The notes beneath the pieces were generated by a model. It was not told the DNA's origin and did not search any database. It saw nothing but the letters and a program-made list of their open reading frames with translations. Below, one piece after another: positions 8,684-17,323 of a stretch of DNA of 32,537 bases. The translations under genes and the position numbers were made by a program. How positions within the stretch are numbered: position 1 is the stretch's first letter; each line of letters begins with the position of its first letter. The DNA comes from Campylobacterota bacterium (lineage in GTDB: Bacteria; Campylobacterota; Campylobacteria; Campylobacterales; Sulfurovaceae): positions 1 through 32,537 of the forward strand of contig JAUPLS010000054.1 in assembly GCA_030836805.1 (NCBI GenBank), in the 5' to 3' direction.

Positions 8684-9923
8684 ATTCGGCCGGCAAAGTA
8701 ATAATAAATTGATTTTCATTGTTTTCATAAGTGTAAATCAACTTCAATTTTAAGACTTCCATAATCGTATAGACAATATACAGCCCCAATCCCAATCCGT
8801 GTCTTTTCTCATGAAAAGGCTGCTGGTAGGCTTGAATATTATGTGTAAATCGTGCTCCTTTATTGGCAAAGACAATGCTTTTTTCTTTGATTGCAATAGA
8901 AACCCGGTGATCGGGGGAATATTTGATGGCATTATCCATGAGATTTTTGAATGCCAAAGAGAGAAGTTCAAAATCGCTCAAAAGTATCAACGGCTTTTCT
9001 TCTGTAATATGCACTTGTTTTTGCACCTCTTCTTCATCAATAAACATCAACTCTACCGCCTGTTCTATGATATCTCTCGCATTATATCTAGACACTTTAA
9101 GCACATATTTTGCTGAGAGCATCTGTTCAACTTTTGAAAATTCTTCTATGAGCAGTTCCAATCGTTCAAATACGGCTTCATAGCTCTCTTTTTGTGAAAC
9201 ATCCTCTAAAAATGCATTGAGCAGCTTTCCTTTGCCGATAGGTGTTTTAAGCTCATGCATGATCATACGCAAAAAAAGTTGTCTAGACTGGATAAGGGAT
9301 TCGAGCTTTTTAAGTGCATTATCAAAAGCATTGGAAACCTCTGCTATCTCATCTTTGGCATCACTTTTAAAGGAAATTTTTAAATCTCCTTGGGCAACCC
9401 TATGGATACGCTCCTGTAAAATTTTCAACGGTTCAAGACTTCGCGTCAGCCACAGATAAAGACCTGACAAAAAGGCCAAACTGATCAAATACCAAAAAAA
9501 TATCTGCCACGGAAACGAATTTTCTTGCTGATCTTCCAAGAGCAGCTCAAAGTGTGGATGTTTTAGCCAAAGATACATTCTTTGTTTGATTTCCAATATC
9601 TCAAATCTACTGTGCAACACCCTTCTTTTTCGCACTGAGTGTGCATGATTGCGAATAGTTTTTATGGTTTGAGCATCGTCTATAAGCTTAAAACTACTCT
9701 CTTTCAGATAAAGGTTAAGACTTGGATCATCAAAATCAAGCCGATCGCCGTTTCGTGCACTTTGCCTAAAATACTTATGAAGAAAAAGCGAAGTTTGTAT
9801 GTAGCGTTTTTCTATTTTTTGAAAATGCTGTGCTTTTTGTATATAAAAATAAGAGGCAAAAAATGCGCTGACAAAAATCAAAGAAACCAAAAAAATAATA
9901 CGTATTTTACTATAAAGAGTCAT
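8682..9923 (-). CDS. ArsS-type sensor histidine kinase
   Basis: A 413-residue two-component kinase. One membrane helix near the N-terminus (residues 8-27), a sensor region of about 110 residues in the periplasm, a second helix (about 140-160), a HAMP-like stretch (RSLEPLKILQERIHRVAQGD) and then the dimerisation and phosphoacceptor box RMIMHELKTPIG with H223. The ATPase domain has an N box (NLMDNAIKYS) and a glycine box (HGLGLGLYIV). The short, degenerate layout with the HELKTPIG box is like the ArsS acid-response family of Campylobacterota. The start overlaps the end of the response regulator gene (ATGA), so both are co-translated. The signal sensed is not visible. Confidence 0.92.
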   Translation of the reverse strand: MTLYSKIRIIFLVSLIFVSAFFASYFYIQKAQHFQKIEKRYIQTSLFLHKYFRQSARNGDRLDFDDPSLNLYLKESSFKLIDDAQTIKTIRNHAHSVRKRRVLHSRFEILEIKQRMYLWLKHPHFELLLEDQQENSFPWQIFFWYLISLAFLSGLYLWLTRSLEPLKILQERIHRVAQGDLKISFKSDAKDEIAEVSNAFDNALKKLESLIQSRQLFLRMIMHELKTPIGKGKLLNAFLEDVSQKESYEAVFERLELLIEEFSKVEQMLSAKYVLKVSRYNARDIIEQAVELMFIDEEEVQKQVHITEEKPLILLSDFELLSLAFKNLMDNAIKYSPDHRVSIAIKEKSIVFANKGARFTHNIQAYQQPFHEKRHGLGLGLYIVYTIMEVLKLKLIYTYENNENQFIITLPAE

Positions 9924-10570
9924 GATAACAATTTGTACCCCACGCCACGTACGGTTTTAATATTTATCTCTGTTGAGAGCTTGTTGCGGAGACGATTGAT
10001 AATCACCGCCAAAGAGCCGTCACTTCCAAACTGAAATACATCAGAATCATAAAGTATCTGCTCTTTGGACACAGTATTGCCGCGATGCTGTATAAGCAGC
10101 TTGAGCACCACATACTCCGCAGGCGTAAGATCAAGTTCTTCGCGGTTGAATAATATCTGCTCTTTTGCTTCATCCAATGTCAAACTGTAACGGGACTCTT
10201 CTTCATGAATTTTTTTGTAGCGCCTTAAAAGCGAAACGATACGGGCATACATCTCTTGCGGATCGTAAGGTTTGGGCAGATAGTCGTCTGCACCCAATTG
10301 CAGCCCTGTCACTTTGTCGCTCAAATCAGACCTGGCTGAAGAGATAATAATAGGAATATCATACTTCTTCACCACCTCTTTGCACACCTCAAGGCCATCC
10401 ATCCCCGGCAGCGTCAAGTCAAGAATAAGCAAATCATACTTTTGCACACCGGCACTCAAGCCAAGATAGGGGTCTTCATAGTTGGTGACTTTTATATTAT
10501 ATCGTTGCAAAAAATCGCTTAGAAGCGACGCATATTGTGCGTCATCTTCTATCATCAAAATATTTATCAT
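9920..10570 (-). CDS. OmpR/ArsR-type response regulator
   Basis: A 216-residue DNA-binding regulator. The receiver has the acidic pocket E8-D9-D10, phosphoacceptor D51 in LILDLTLPGMDG and the conserved lysine K100 in YLPKPYD. The C-terminal winged helix (LTPAEYVVLKLLIQHRGNTVSK...IINRLRNKLS...VRGVGYKL) is the OmpR/PhoB type. It is encoded 13 bases after the Spy-like gene and overlaps the kinase gene by 4 bases. The repeats upstream of the Spy-like gene are candidate binding sites for this protein, which would make the operon autoregulated; that is inference. Confidence 0.94.
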   Translation of the reverse strand: MINILMIEDDAQYASLLSDFLQRYNIKVTNYEDPYLGLSAGVQKYDLLILDLTLPGMDGLEVCKEVVKKYDIPIIISSARSDLSDKVTGLQLGADDYLPKPYDPQEMYARIVSLLRRYKKIHEEESRYSLTLDEAKEQILFNREELDLTPAEYVVLKLLIQHRGNTVSKEQILYDSDVFQFGSDGSLAVIINRLRNKLSTEINIKTVRGVGYKLLS

Positions 10571-10583
10571 AAAGTATTATAAC

Positions 10584-11009
10584 TTATTTCTTTTGTTCTT
10601 TTAAAAGTGCCACAAACTTCACTCTCTGTTGGGGGGTTAGGATTTGCATTGTTTTTTCAAATCTTTGGGCATGCATATCTGCTCTCATCTGCACTCTGTG
10701 CATCTGTGCATCAATAAACCCCTGTTTGTCAAATCCGTCCGCACTCACTAATTGTCCTTGGGTGCGTTTGCCTTTCATTTGCGCCCGCATCGCCTGTCTG
10801 CTTTGTCTCATTTCCTGACGATTTGCCTGCAAGGCCATTTTTTGCTCATTACTCAAATTTAATTGTTCAAATATGTTTTGCATATTTGCTCTTTTTTGCT
10901 GCATCTGTTTGCATTGCTTTTGCTTATTTGCATAAGGGCCCGCATATACAGCGGTTATACCCATTGCTCCCAACATAGTGGCTATTGCTACAATTTTTAA
11001 CTTTTTCAT
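10584..11009 (-). CDS. Spy/CpxP-like periplasmic LTxxQ protein
   Basis: A 141-residue exported protein with a clear signal peptide (KKLKIVAIATMLGAMGITAVYA). The start at 11009 is supported by AAGGAAATAAA before the ATG. The mature part is rich in Gln, Met, Arg and Lys and has two LTxxQ-like motifs, LNLSNEQKM near residue 50 and ILTPQQRVKF near residue 125, the signature of Spy/CpxP periplasmic chaperones that also act as feedback inhibitors of their sensor kinase. It leads the operon with the regulator and kinase, the same logic as cpxP-cpxRA. Methionine-rich character may point to metal handling, but that is a guess. Confidence 0.82.
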   Translation of the reverse strand: MKKLKIVAIATMLGAMGITAVYAGPYANKQKQCKQMQQKRANMQNIFEQLNLSNEQKMALQANRQEMRQSRQAMRAQMKGKRTQGQLVSADGFDKQGFIDAQMHRVQMRADMHAQRFEKTMQILTPQQRVKFVALLKEQKK

Positions 11010-11028
11010 TTTATTTCCTTTGTAATAA

Positions 11029-11046
11029 TGTGTCTCTTTCGACACA
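11029..11046. promoter_or_regulatory. Inverted repeat in the leader of the Spy-regulator-kinase operon
   Basis: TGTGTC-TCTTTC-GACACA is a perfect 6-base inverted repeat with a 6-base loop, 20 bases upstream of the Spy-like ATG. It could be an operator or a leader RNA hairpin. Confidence 0.4.
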
Positions 11047-11059
11047 GCAAGTATGGAAT

Positions 11060-11102
11060 ATGAAGTTAAACAGAGCTTTACAAAATTCTTAATGAAGTTT
11101 AA
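11060..11102 (-). promoter_or_regulatory. Pair of direct repeats upstream of the Spy operon
   Basis: ATGAAGTTAAA at 11060-11070 and ATGAAGTTTAA at 11092-11102 (plus-strand reading) match at 10 of 11 bases and are spaced 32 bases, about three helical turns. OmpR-family regulators commonly bind tandem direct repeats, so these are candidate sites for the regulator of the same operon. A possible -10 (CATACT on the minus strand, 11050-11055) lies just downstream. Confidence 0.4.
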
Positions 11103-11124
11103 TGCAAATTTTTGGCTTTTGCCA

Positions 11125-11973
11125 TTATTTTCTGTACCTGCTCATAAAAGGCTCGCACTCCCTAAAAACAACCAGATGGTGCTTTTTGATATCAGATATA
11201 CTCATTACCGGACCGTCAACGCACAACCTGATATCTCCCATATAGCAGTGTCCGCACTTGCCAATTCCGCATCTCATATTTCTCTCAAGTGTAAAAAATA
11301 TATTTTTTTCGTCAACCGGAAACTGTTTCAGCTTTTCAATAATATGGGGAAACATGGGTGGCGGGCCGCATACAAAAAAAGAAGAGCTGCCATCTATATT
11401 TTTTAGTTTTTCTATCATGTCGGTTGACCTTCCAATATAGCCGTTCCACTCTGCGTCAACCTCTACGGCAGCGAGGTATAGGTCTATTTCTTTTTCATTT
11501 TGCCAGCTCCTGAGATCCTCCAAAAAGAGAAACTTGGAAGCCTTGTTTGCACTATAGATGATATTGATATGAGGTCTGTCATGATATTTCAATAATTCCT
11601 GTATCAAAAACCGCAAAGGTGCTATCCCGATGCCGCCTGCGATGATGGTAATATTTGATGAATTTACAGCTTTTTTTATAGAAAAACCTTTGCCGTAACC
11701 ACCTCTTATGCCAATGATATCGCCCACCTTCATCGAGTGAAGCTTTGAAGTAAGTCTGCCTACCAGATTTATGGCGATCTCAAAAGTGCCGTCTTCCTTA
11801 ATACATGAACAGGGAGTAAAGGCCGCTTCACCCTCAGGAAACACGGATACCATCAAAAATTGTCCCGGTGTAAAAGATAGAGGCTCTTTTGGAAAAAGCG
11901 TAAATATTTTCACATATTTACTAGGATGTTCTATATTTTTTATCACCGCAGGTATCGGTCTTTGTGTATTCAT
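11125..11973 (-). CDS. Sulfhydrogenase-type gamma subunit (FAD/NAD(P)-binding, [2Fe-2S])
   Basis: A 282-residue flavoprotein of the ferredoxin-NAD(P)+ reductase/PyrK/HydG family that exchanges electrons between NAD(P) and iron-sulfur partners. The start at 11973 is chosen because it gives an ATGA overlap with the upstream gene. An FAD-binding beta barrel (TPGQFLMVSVFPEGEAAFTPCSC) comes first, then the nucleotide-binding GGIGIAPLRF at residues 113-122 and FVCGPPPMF. A C-terminal [2Fe-2S] site has four cysteines, C235, C240, C243 and C251 (CGIGKCGHC and then LCVDGPV). The last gene of the formate dehydrogenase operon; in this context it most likely passes electrons to or from NAD(P)(H). Confidence 0.88.
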   Translation of the reverse strand: MNTQRPIPAVIKNIEHPSKYVKIFTLFPKEPLSFTPGQFLMVSVFPEGEAAFTPCSCIKEDGTFEIAINLVGRLTSKLHSMKVGDIIGIRGGYGKGFSIKKAVNSSNITIIAGGIGIAPLRFLIQELLKYHDRPHINIIYSANKASKFLFLEDLRSWQNEKEIDLYLAAVEVDAEWNGYIGRSTDMIEKLKNIDGSSSFFVCGPPPMFPHIIEKLKQFPVDEKNIFFTLERNMRCGIGKCGHCYMGDIRLCVDGPVMSISDIKKHHLVVFRECEPFMSRYRK

Positions 11974-12938
11974 ATGCGATCCTTGTATTGTGCCAGCATT
12001 AAAATACTTTTCATCCCTATATTGCTGGGACAGGCCATGTCGCATCTTCCGCATCCTATACAGCTTCGATCATTCATGACAAGCTTGCAAGAGAGCCTTC
12101 TGCTCCAGGAGTGGGCAAATGTGGGTTCAGGGTCATACCCTTTTGCCATCTTTGTAAAACTTGAAAAGAGGCATGAGTCCCAAAGCCTAAGCCTCTCTCC
12201 TTTTATTTCATCGCCATGATCGACTATATCATAGCAGGTGCAGGTGGGACACAAAAATGTGCATCCGTCGCACAGCTGGCAGCGTTTGGTTATCTCGCTG
12301 TACATCTGTGCATTTTGTTCAAAATCGGCGATATTGCTGCTGCAGCCAAGGTCCAAAACAACGGTTTGTAACTCTTTTGGCTGGTAGGATACCTCTTCAA
12401 GATGTTGCGGCAGTTCAAGGGTTGGATTTTTTGCCTGAAGGATATACCCTGCTTCTTCTTTGATGATCTGAAGTGTATAGTTTTCTTTTTCTATGGGATC
12501 AACTCCGAAAGTCGAGCAAAAGCAGAAAGGGCCGATTGTATGGCATCCTATCGTAACCAATATAAGATTTTCTCTAAACTTTTTATAGTCTTCATCGGCG
12601 ATATCCTTTTCAAACCAGCCATCAAGCAGCCTGATCGCTTTGATATCACAGTTTCTTAAAAAGATAATTCTTTTCTTGGGTTCTTCTTTGAAAGTTTCTA
12701 TGATAGCCTCATCTTTGGCCAAATCCCACCTAAGAAGCGTTTTATAATTTTCATAGATAAAATCTTTGGGCGTATTGATAGGAGTACCTATAAAATCCAA
12801 ACAAACCTCATCCGAATGGTCTATCACGGAGTAGAATATATCGCCGTTTGATTCTTTTTTGGGCGCAATGACTTCATACGATTTGCAAAGCGACCCTATC
12901 CATCTCACAATGGAGTCAAAATCGGTTTTGTAATTCAC
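11970..12938 (-). CDS. Sulfhydrogenase-type beta subunit (two [4Fe-4S] clusters)
   Basis: A 322-residue electron-transfer protein like the beta subunit of NAD(P)-linked sulfhydrogenases (group 3b hydrogenases). Two ferredoxin-type motifs CxxCxxCxxxCP are seen: C220, C223, C226, C230 (CQLCDGCTFLCP) and C293, C296, C299, C303 (CIGCGRCDMACP). An extra cysteine-rich turn GCHTIGPFCFC (C132, C139, C141) and CDIKAI earlier are also typical of this family. It overlaps the dehydrogenase gene by 4 bases upstream and the gamma subunit gene by 4 bases downstream. It should relay electrons from the molybdenum subunit to the flavoprotein. No hydrogenase alpha or delta subunit is nearby. Confidence 0.88.
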   Translation of the reverse strand: MNYKTDFDSIVRWIGSLCKSYEVIAPKKESNGDIFYSVIDHSDEVCLDFIGTPINTPKDFIYENYKTLLRWDLAKDEAIIETFKEEPKKRIIFLRNCDIKAIRLLDGWFEKDIADEDYKKFRENLILVTIGCHTIGPFCFCSTFGVDPIEKENYTLQIIKEEAGYILQAKNPTLELPQHLEEVSYQPKELQTVVLDLGCSSNIADFEQNAQMYSEITKRCQLCDGCTFLCPTCTCYDIVDHGDEIKGERLRLWDSCLFSSFTKMAKGYDPEPTFAHSWSRRLSCKLVMNDRSCIGCGRCDMACPSNIGMKSILMLAQYKDRI

Positions 12939-14992
12939 TTTTTACTCCTTTTTATGGCTGCTGCACAAACCTTTACTTCACTCACCCCGCTCTTTTCATC
13001 CATGGCGTCATTGGTTAGAAGATTGGTACGGCTTTTGTAGAAATTGATAGGCATCCAAAGAAGGCCGGGAGCGGTTTCGTCGGTTATTTTTGCCCTTACA
13101 GTGATCTCCCCTCTTCTTGTCGAGACAACGACCTCATCATGCTCCTCTATACCAAGCCGTCTCGCATCCGCAGGATGGATCATGACAAAATTTTCAGAAA
13201 ACTCCCTTGCAAGCCTTGTCGTCCTGCCGCTCATAGAGCCGCAATTGTAATGAAAAAGTATCCTTCCCGTTGAAAGATAAAACGGGAACTGCTCATCAGG
13301 AGTTTCTTTCGGCTCTATATATTCAGAAAAACAAAACTCTCCCTTCCCTCTTGCGATACCTTTACTGTGCAAGATGGGGGTACCTTTGGATCCTTCTTGC
13401 AAGCAGGGCCATTGTATCCCTCTTTGCGATTCAAGTTCGTTGTAGGTGATGCCTGCATATTGAGGCGTAAGGCTTTTCATCTCTTCAAACACTTCCTCGC
13501 AATTATTATATTTCATAATATAATTCATCTTCAAAGAGAGCAGCGTGATAATCTCAAGATCGCTTTTTGATTCCCCTAAAGGTTCTATGGCTTTGTTTAT
13601 CCGCTGCACCCTTCGTTCGGTATTGGTAAAAGTACCCTCCTTTTCTGCAAACGAGCAGGCAGGGAAAACCACATCCGCCATCTGCGCTGTGGGGGTTAAA
13701 AACAGATCGCTCACCGCCAAAAAATCCAAACTTTCAAATGCTTTTTGTGTTTTGTTTGCATTGGCTTCGGTTGTAAGAAGATCTTCTCCCATGACCCACA
13801 TCGCTTTGATGTCACCGTTTAGTGCACTTTCGATCATTTGCGGCGTCATCAGGCCCTCTTGAAGCGAAAAGGGCACACGACATACAGCTTCATGTTTTTT
13901 TATCGCCTCCATATCGCTTTTGTTTTCGCACAGCGAGGCTATCGGAGCATATCCGGGAAGTATAAACGGGGCTACACCCATATCGCAGCCGCCCTGGACA
14001 TTGTTTTGGCCGCGCAAGGGGTTGATGCCGGTTCCGGGTTTTCCTATGTTGCCTGTGAGAAGCGTAAGGTTTGCCAACGCTCTGACGTTTGCCGTTCCCG
14101 TATAATGTTCGGTAATACCAAGGGTATAGATGATGGAAGAAGGCTTGCAGGTTGCATATTTCCTTGCTGCTGCAATAATCTCTTCTTTGGCGATGCCGGT
14201 TATAGATTGCGCTTCCTCCAAGGAGAAGTTTTTAAGAGACTCTTTAAACTCCTCGTATTTTTCGGTGTGGTTTTTTATAAATGCTTTGTCAACCAAGTCT
14301 TCATCTACAATGACTTTTGCCATCGCATTGATGAGCGCTAGATCCGACCCGGGCCTTAGCGGCAGATGCATCTGAGCAAAATCGCACAGCCTTGTACGTC
14401 TGGGATCGGCTACGATCAGCTCTGTTTTGTTGTCCACAGCATCAATCATATGCCCGGCTATGATTGGGTGCGCTTCGAAAGGGTTGCCGCCTATAAGCAA
14501 TATCGTTTTTGCGTTTTTAATATCTTCTATCGGATTGGTCATACCGCCGCTTCCAAGGGAAGCTATCAGGCCCGTCACGGTCGGAGCATGGCAAATGCGT
14601 GCGCAATGATCAACATTGTTCGTTCCGATTACGGCACGCGCAAACTTTTGTGTAAGATAGAGCTCTTCATTGGTACATCGTGCAGAGCCTATGATTGCGA
14701 TCGTATCGGGAGAATATTTTGTTTTGATGTTTAGCAATCTTTGGGCAGTAAAATCCAATGCTTCTTCCCATTCGCACTCCGCAAGCTTGCCGTTTTTTCG
14801 GATCAGGGGTTTTTTAAGCCGATCCGCATGGGCAATAAACTCGGGGATATTCCATCCTTTGACACACAGTTTTGCACTATTGATATCATTGTGCTGCGAA
14901 GGATAGACTCCGGTTACTCTGCCGTTTTTGGAAGTCAGATAGATGTTGCATCCGGTACCGCAGTAGGGACATATCGTAGAAGCTCTTTTCAT
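12935..14992 (-). CDS. Formate dehydrogenase catalytic subunit, cysteine type (molybdopterin oxidoreductase)
   Basis: A 685-residue cytoplasmic molybdenum/tungsten bis-MGD enzyme that interconverts formate and CO2. The N-terminal [4Fe-4S] site is C8-x2-C11-x3-C15 and C43 (CPYCGTGC...LCVKG). C134-H135 in DHCARICHAPTV aligns with the Sec-His of E. coli FdhF, so this is a cysteine rather than selenocysteine enzyme. Later motifs include GGNPFEAHP, ADPRRT, RGQNNVQGGCDMG and the C-terminal MGD-binding domain. There is no Tat signal, so it works inside the cell. The ATG at 14992 is preferred; a GTG at 15001 would add three residues. It leads a three-gene operon with sulfhydrogenase-type beta and gamma subunits, so an NAD(P)-linked formate dehydrogenase or CO2 reductase is likely. 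Confidence 0.9.
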   Translation of the reverse strand: MKRASTICPYCGTGCNIYLTSKNGRVTGVYPSQHNDINSAKLCVKGWNIPEFIAHADRLKKPLIRKNGKLAECEWEEALDFTAQRLLNIKTKYSPDTIAIIGSARCTNEELYLTQKFARAVIGTNNVDHCARICHAPTVTGLIASLGSGGMTNPIEDIKNAKTILLIGGNPFEAHPIIAGHMIDAVDNKTELIVADPRRTRLCDFAQMHLPLRPGSDLALINAMAKVIVDEDLVDKAFIKNHTEKYEEFKESLKNFSLEEAQSITGIAKEEIIAAARKYATCKPSSIIYTLGITEHYTGTANVRALANLTLLTGNIGKPGTGINPLRGQNNVQGGCDMGVAPFILPGYAPIASLCENKSDMEAIKKHEAVCRVPFSLQEGLMTPQMIESALNGDIKAMWVMGEDLLTTEANANKTQKAFESLDFLAVSDLFLTPTAQMADVVFPACSFAEKEGTFTNTERRVQRINKAIEPLGESKSDLEIITLLSLKMNYIMKYNNCEEVFEEMKSLTPQYAGITYNELESQRGIQWPCLQEGSKGTPILHSKGIARGKGEFCFSEYIEPKETPDEQFPFYLSTGRILFHYNCGSMSGRTTRLAREFSENFVMIHPADARRLGIEEHDEVVVSTRRGEITVRAKITDETAPGLLWMPINFYKSRTNLLTNDAMDEKSGVSEVKVCAAAIKRSKK

Positions 14993-15020
14993 TTTTGTCA
15001 CTGCTTTTTGGGTTTTCTTT

Positions 15021-15048
15021 ATGATACCAAAAAATATTCATTTTTAAA
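15021..15048 (-). promoter_or_regulatory. Promoter for the formate dehydrogenase operon
   Basis: The minus strand reads TTTAAA (15043-15048), a 16-base spacer, then TATCAT (15021-15026) preceded by TGG, an extended -10. The predicted start is about 22 bases before the ATG at 14992, which also fits that start better than the GTG at 15001. Confidence 0.5.
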
Positions 15049-15121
15049 GCGGTTTTGTTTTTTTTGCGCAAAAAAATACTAAAACAGTTTTTTATTGATC
15101 AGATACCTTTTGCCGACCCCT

Positions 15122-15724
15122 TCACACAAGAGGAATAGACCATTTCCTGTAATAAGCAACCAGCCTAAGTGTTACCCCCACGATAAATACAACAGCGATT
15201 GAATAGGCCCGCACGAGGTCATAGCGATCCAGCATATAAAGGCAAAGTCCTATCAAAAGCGCAATAGTTCCATAAAATCCTGTTTTAAAGACAAAGGGGA
15301 TTTCATTGATGATGATATCCCTCATGATTCCTCCCCCCACTGCGGTCACAAAAGCCAATGCCAGTACACCCGTAAGGTTAAATCCATATTCTAGCGCTAT
15401 CATTGAACCGGTAATACTAAAAGAGATCAGCCCTATAGAATCGCTGACAATAAAAAAAGCTTTATTTTCAATGCTGTCTTTTTTGTGAAAACGAAACAAT
15501 ATAAGCACCGTCATCACCCCTACCGCCATAAGGGCGGGAGTATTTTGCGTGAAAGCATAAGGTATTCTGTCAACGGCGATATCCCGCATGATCCCTCCTC
15601 CAAGCGTTGTTAAAAAAACAGAGATAAGCACCCCCAAAAAGTCCAGCCTGTTTTGAACTCCGGCAAAAAACCCACTCGTAGCAAAAGCGACAATCCCTAT
15701 ATATTCGGCTATCTCAAACAACAT
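15122..15724 (-). CDS. TRIC-type cation channel (UPF0126 family)
   Basis: A 200-residue membrane protein with the family's two repeated halves: TTLGGGIMRDI near residue 40 and TAVGGGIMRDI near residue 127, the glycine/arginine/aspartate motif that lines the pore. About seven hydrophobic helices are seen. Prokaryotic TRIC homologues form monovalent-cation channels; the physiological role in bacteria is unclear. The start overlaps the upstream hydrolase gene by 11 bases. It ends about 130 bases before the formate dehydrogenase start, which has its own promoter. Confidence 0.9.
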   Translation of the reverse strand: MLFEIAEYIGIVAFATSGFFAGVQNRLDFLGVLISVFLTTLGGGIMRDIAVDRIPYAFTQNTPALMAVGVMTVLILFRFHKKDSIENKAFFIVSDSIGLISFSITGSMIALEYGFNLTGVLALAFVTAVGGGIMRDIIINEIPFVFKTGFYGTIALLIGLCLYMLDRYDLVRAYSIAVVFIVGVTLRLVAYYRKWSIPLV

Positions 15725-16337
15725 CTTCTGTTTCTACTTTCCAACTTTTTTCCAAGATAAGCACGTTATGGCTGTAAATCTGCCCTACAAACTTATCGCC
15801 TGCGGCGTACGTTCCTACCCCTTTGGGTGTACCGCTCATGATTACATCGCCGTCTTCTAGGTGCATAAAGCTTTCTATTTCATCGATCATCGTTTGAGGC
15901 TTGTACATCATCAGCTCATAGGTTGCAAATTGAACCAAAACATTATTGACATACAATTTCATGCTCAAGGCGCTCAATTCCCCTTCAAACGGTACAAATT
16001 CACTCAATACCGCCGAACGATCAAACGCCTTGGCCCTCTCCCAAGGCAGGCCTTTGGATTTGAGATAATTTTGAAGTGTTGCTTTGGTCAGATCAAGCCC
16101 AAAACCAACACCCGCAATCTTCCCTTTTTGGATCAAAAAAGTGATCTCACCCTCAAAGCGTGTATCTTCGCTCACAAAATAGAGCCTGTCGCTTATGGCT
16201 GAGTTTGGTTTATTAAAAACCACCATGGCAGCGGGGATTTCATTGCCCAATTCTTCTATGTGCTCTACATAATTTCGTCCGATACAGACGACCTTGGAGG
16301 GAAAAAGTTCTTGATGATTATATCGTATGGATTTCAT
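15714..16337 (-). CDS. Fumarylacetoacetate hydrolase (FAH) family enzyme
   Basis: A 207-residue single-domain FAH fold protein, the length of FahD1-type enzymes (acylpyruvate hydrolase, oxaloacetate decarboxylase or tautomerase). Family motifs: VVCIGRNYVEHIEELGNE, the metal ligands E62 and E64 in RFEGEITF and D82 in FGLDLT, KAFDRSAVL and the C-terminal SGTPKGVG. Substrate cannot be told from sequence. It overlaps the TRIC gene by 11 bases and starts 18 bases after the secreted thioredoxin gene, so all three form one unit. The ribosome site is weak. Confidence 0.88.
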   Translation of the reverse strand: MKSIRYNHQELFPSKVVCIGRNYVEHIEELGNEIPAAMVVFNKPNSAISDRLYFVSEDTRFEGEITFLIQKGKIAGVGFGLDLTKATLQNYLKSKGLPWERAKAFDRSAVLSEFVPFEGELSALSMKLYVNNVLVQFATYELMMYKPQTMIDEIESFMHLEDGDVIMSGTPKGVGTYAAGDKFVGQIYSHNVLILEKSWKVETEDVV

Positions 16338-16355
16338 GGTGAGGCCTTTGGTATA

Positions 16356-17198
16356 TTACTGCTTTCTTGCGCTGCGTTTGGCTTGATCGAGAAACTGCAA
16401 AAATGCTTCATGATTGTTGTAGCCCACAAATGTATTTTGAATTTTTTCTGTTATCGGATCAATGATATAAATGACCGGCGTTATGGCAATATCGTTAAAC
16501 TGCGAAGGAAAATTTTTTTCACTGAAGTTAAGCATCAAAGGAACAAATTGCGCTTTGATGTCTTTATCGATATCCTCCCTGGAAAGCACACGGCTCTCAA
16601 GCTTTCTGCACCACGGACAATAGTTTGTGCTCATGAAAACCATCAAAAGTTTATGCTCTTTTTTTGCTTTTTCCAAGGCTGCTTTGTAGCCCGTTTGGTA
16701 CTGCATCTGCACGGCAAAAGATGTATGCGCCGGAGCGGATTTTATATGGAGGATTTCACTGTTGTCTTCTTTATATTGCGAAGCAAATTTTATAAGCATC
16801 TCATCAACCGTGTCCATCAAATCTTCTTCCAAATCCTCAGGTACAAAGATATGCGTATCCATATAAGAAATAGCAAATAGCTGTTCCTTGCCCTCTGGAC
16901 GCTGTAGATTTTCACCCACCAAAAGATCAACCTTGAGCGCAATCATTTCGCCGACACCAATGCGCTTGATATCAAAGGCAAAAGCACGAGAAGTATCGCC
17001 TTTGGTATCGATACCAAGCTCTTTGCTCATCTCTTCCATCTCTTCTAGGATCATGGATTTAATCTTTTTATCCGCCTTCCCTGCCTCTATAGCAACCACA
17101 GGTGTGTAGCTTTTCAGGCCGGTCAAAATAAAAGGGCTTTGTGCCCATGCCAGGGAAGATGTCCAAAATAATAAAAATCTAAATACAAGCTGCTTCAT
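16356..17198 (-). CDS. Secreted thioredoxin-fold protein (SoxW/thioredoxin_7-like)
   Basis: A 280-residue exported protein. Signal peptide MKQLVFRFLLFWTSSLAWA with likely cleavage after residue 19. Residues 20-150 form a domain I do not recognise, acidic and helical (KKIKSMILEEMEEMSKELG). A C-terminal thioredoxin-like domain has KKEHKLLMVFMSTNYCPWC with C194-P-W-C197 and a cis-proline segment ITPVIYI. It should act on disulfides in the periplasm; such proteins in sulfur-oxidising bacteria often serve Sox or cytochrome c maturation. AGAGGA precedes the ATG, and TATACT on the minus strand at 17224-17229 is a possible -10. It is the first gene of the unit with the FAH-family and TRIC genes. Confidence 0.83.
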   Translation of the reverse strand: MKQLVFRFLLFWTSSLAWAQSPFILTGLKSYTPVVAIEAGKADKKIKSMILEEMEEMSKELGIDTKGDTSRAFAFDIKRIGVGEMIALKVDLLVGENLQRPEGKEQLFAISYMDTHIFVPEDLEEDLMDTVDEMLIKFASQYKEDNSEILHIKSAPAHTSFAVQMQYQTGYKAALEKAKKEHKLLMVFMSTNYCPWCRKLESRVLSREDIDKDIKAQFVPLMLNFSEKNFPSQFNDIAITPVIYIIDPITEKIQNTFVGYNNHEAFLQFLDQAKRSARKQ

Positions 17199-17323
17199 GG
17201 GTTCCTCTTGCCAAAAACGATCAAGTATATTTTGACCTTTCCACTTTTATTGGTACCACTCTATGTGCTAAGCCATGTTTTAAAGCATTTTTGGCGACTA
17301 AAATTTATTTGTATAATAGTAGC

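Noticed and set aside
12957-14906. Many plus-strand frames opposite the formate dehydrogenase gene
   Set aside because: Shadows of the GC-richer coding strand; the real gene has complete cofactor motifs.
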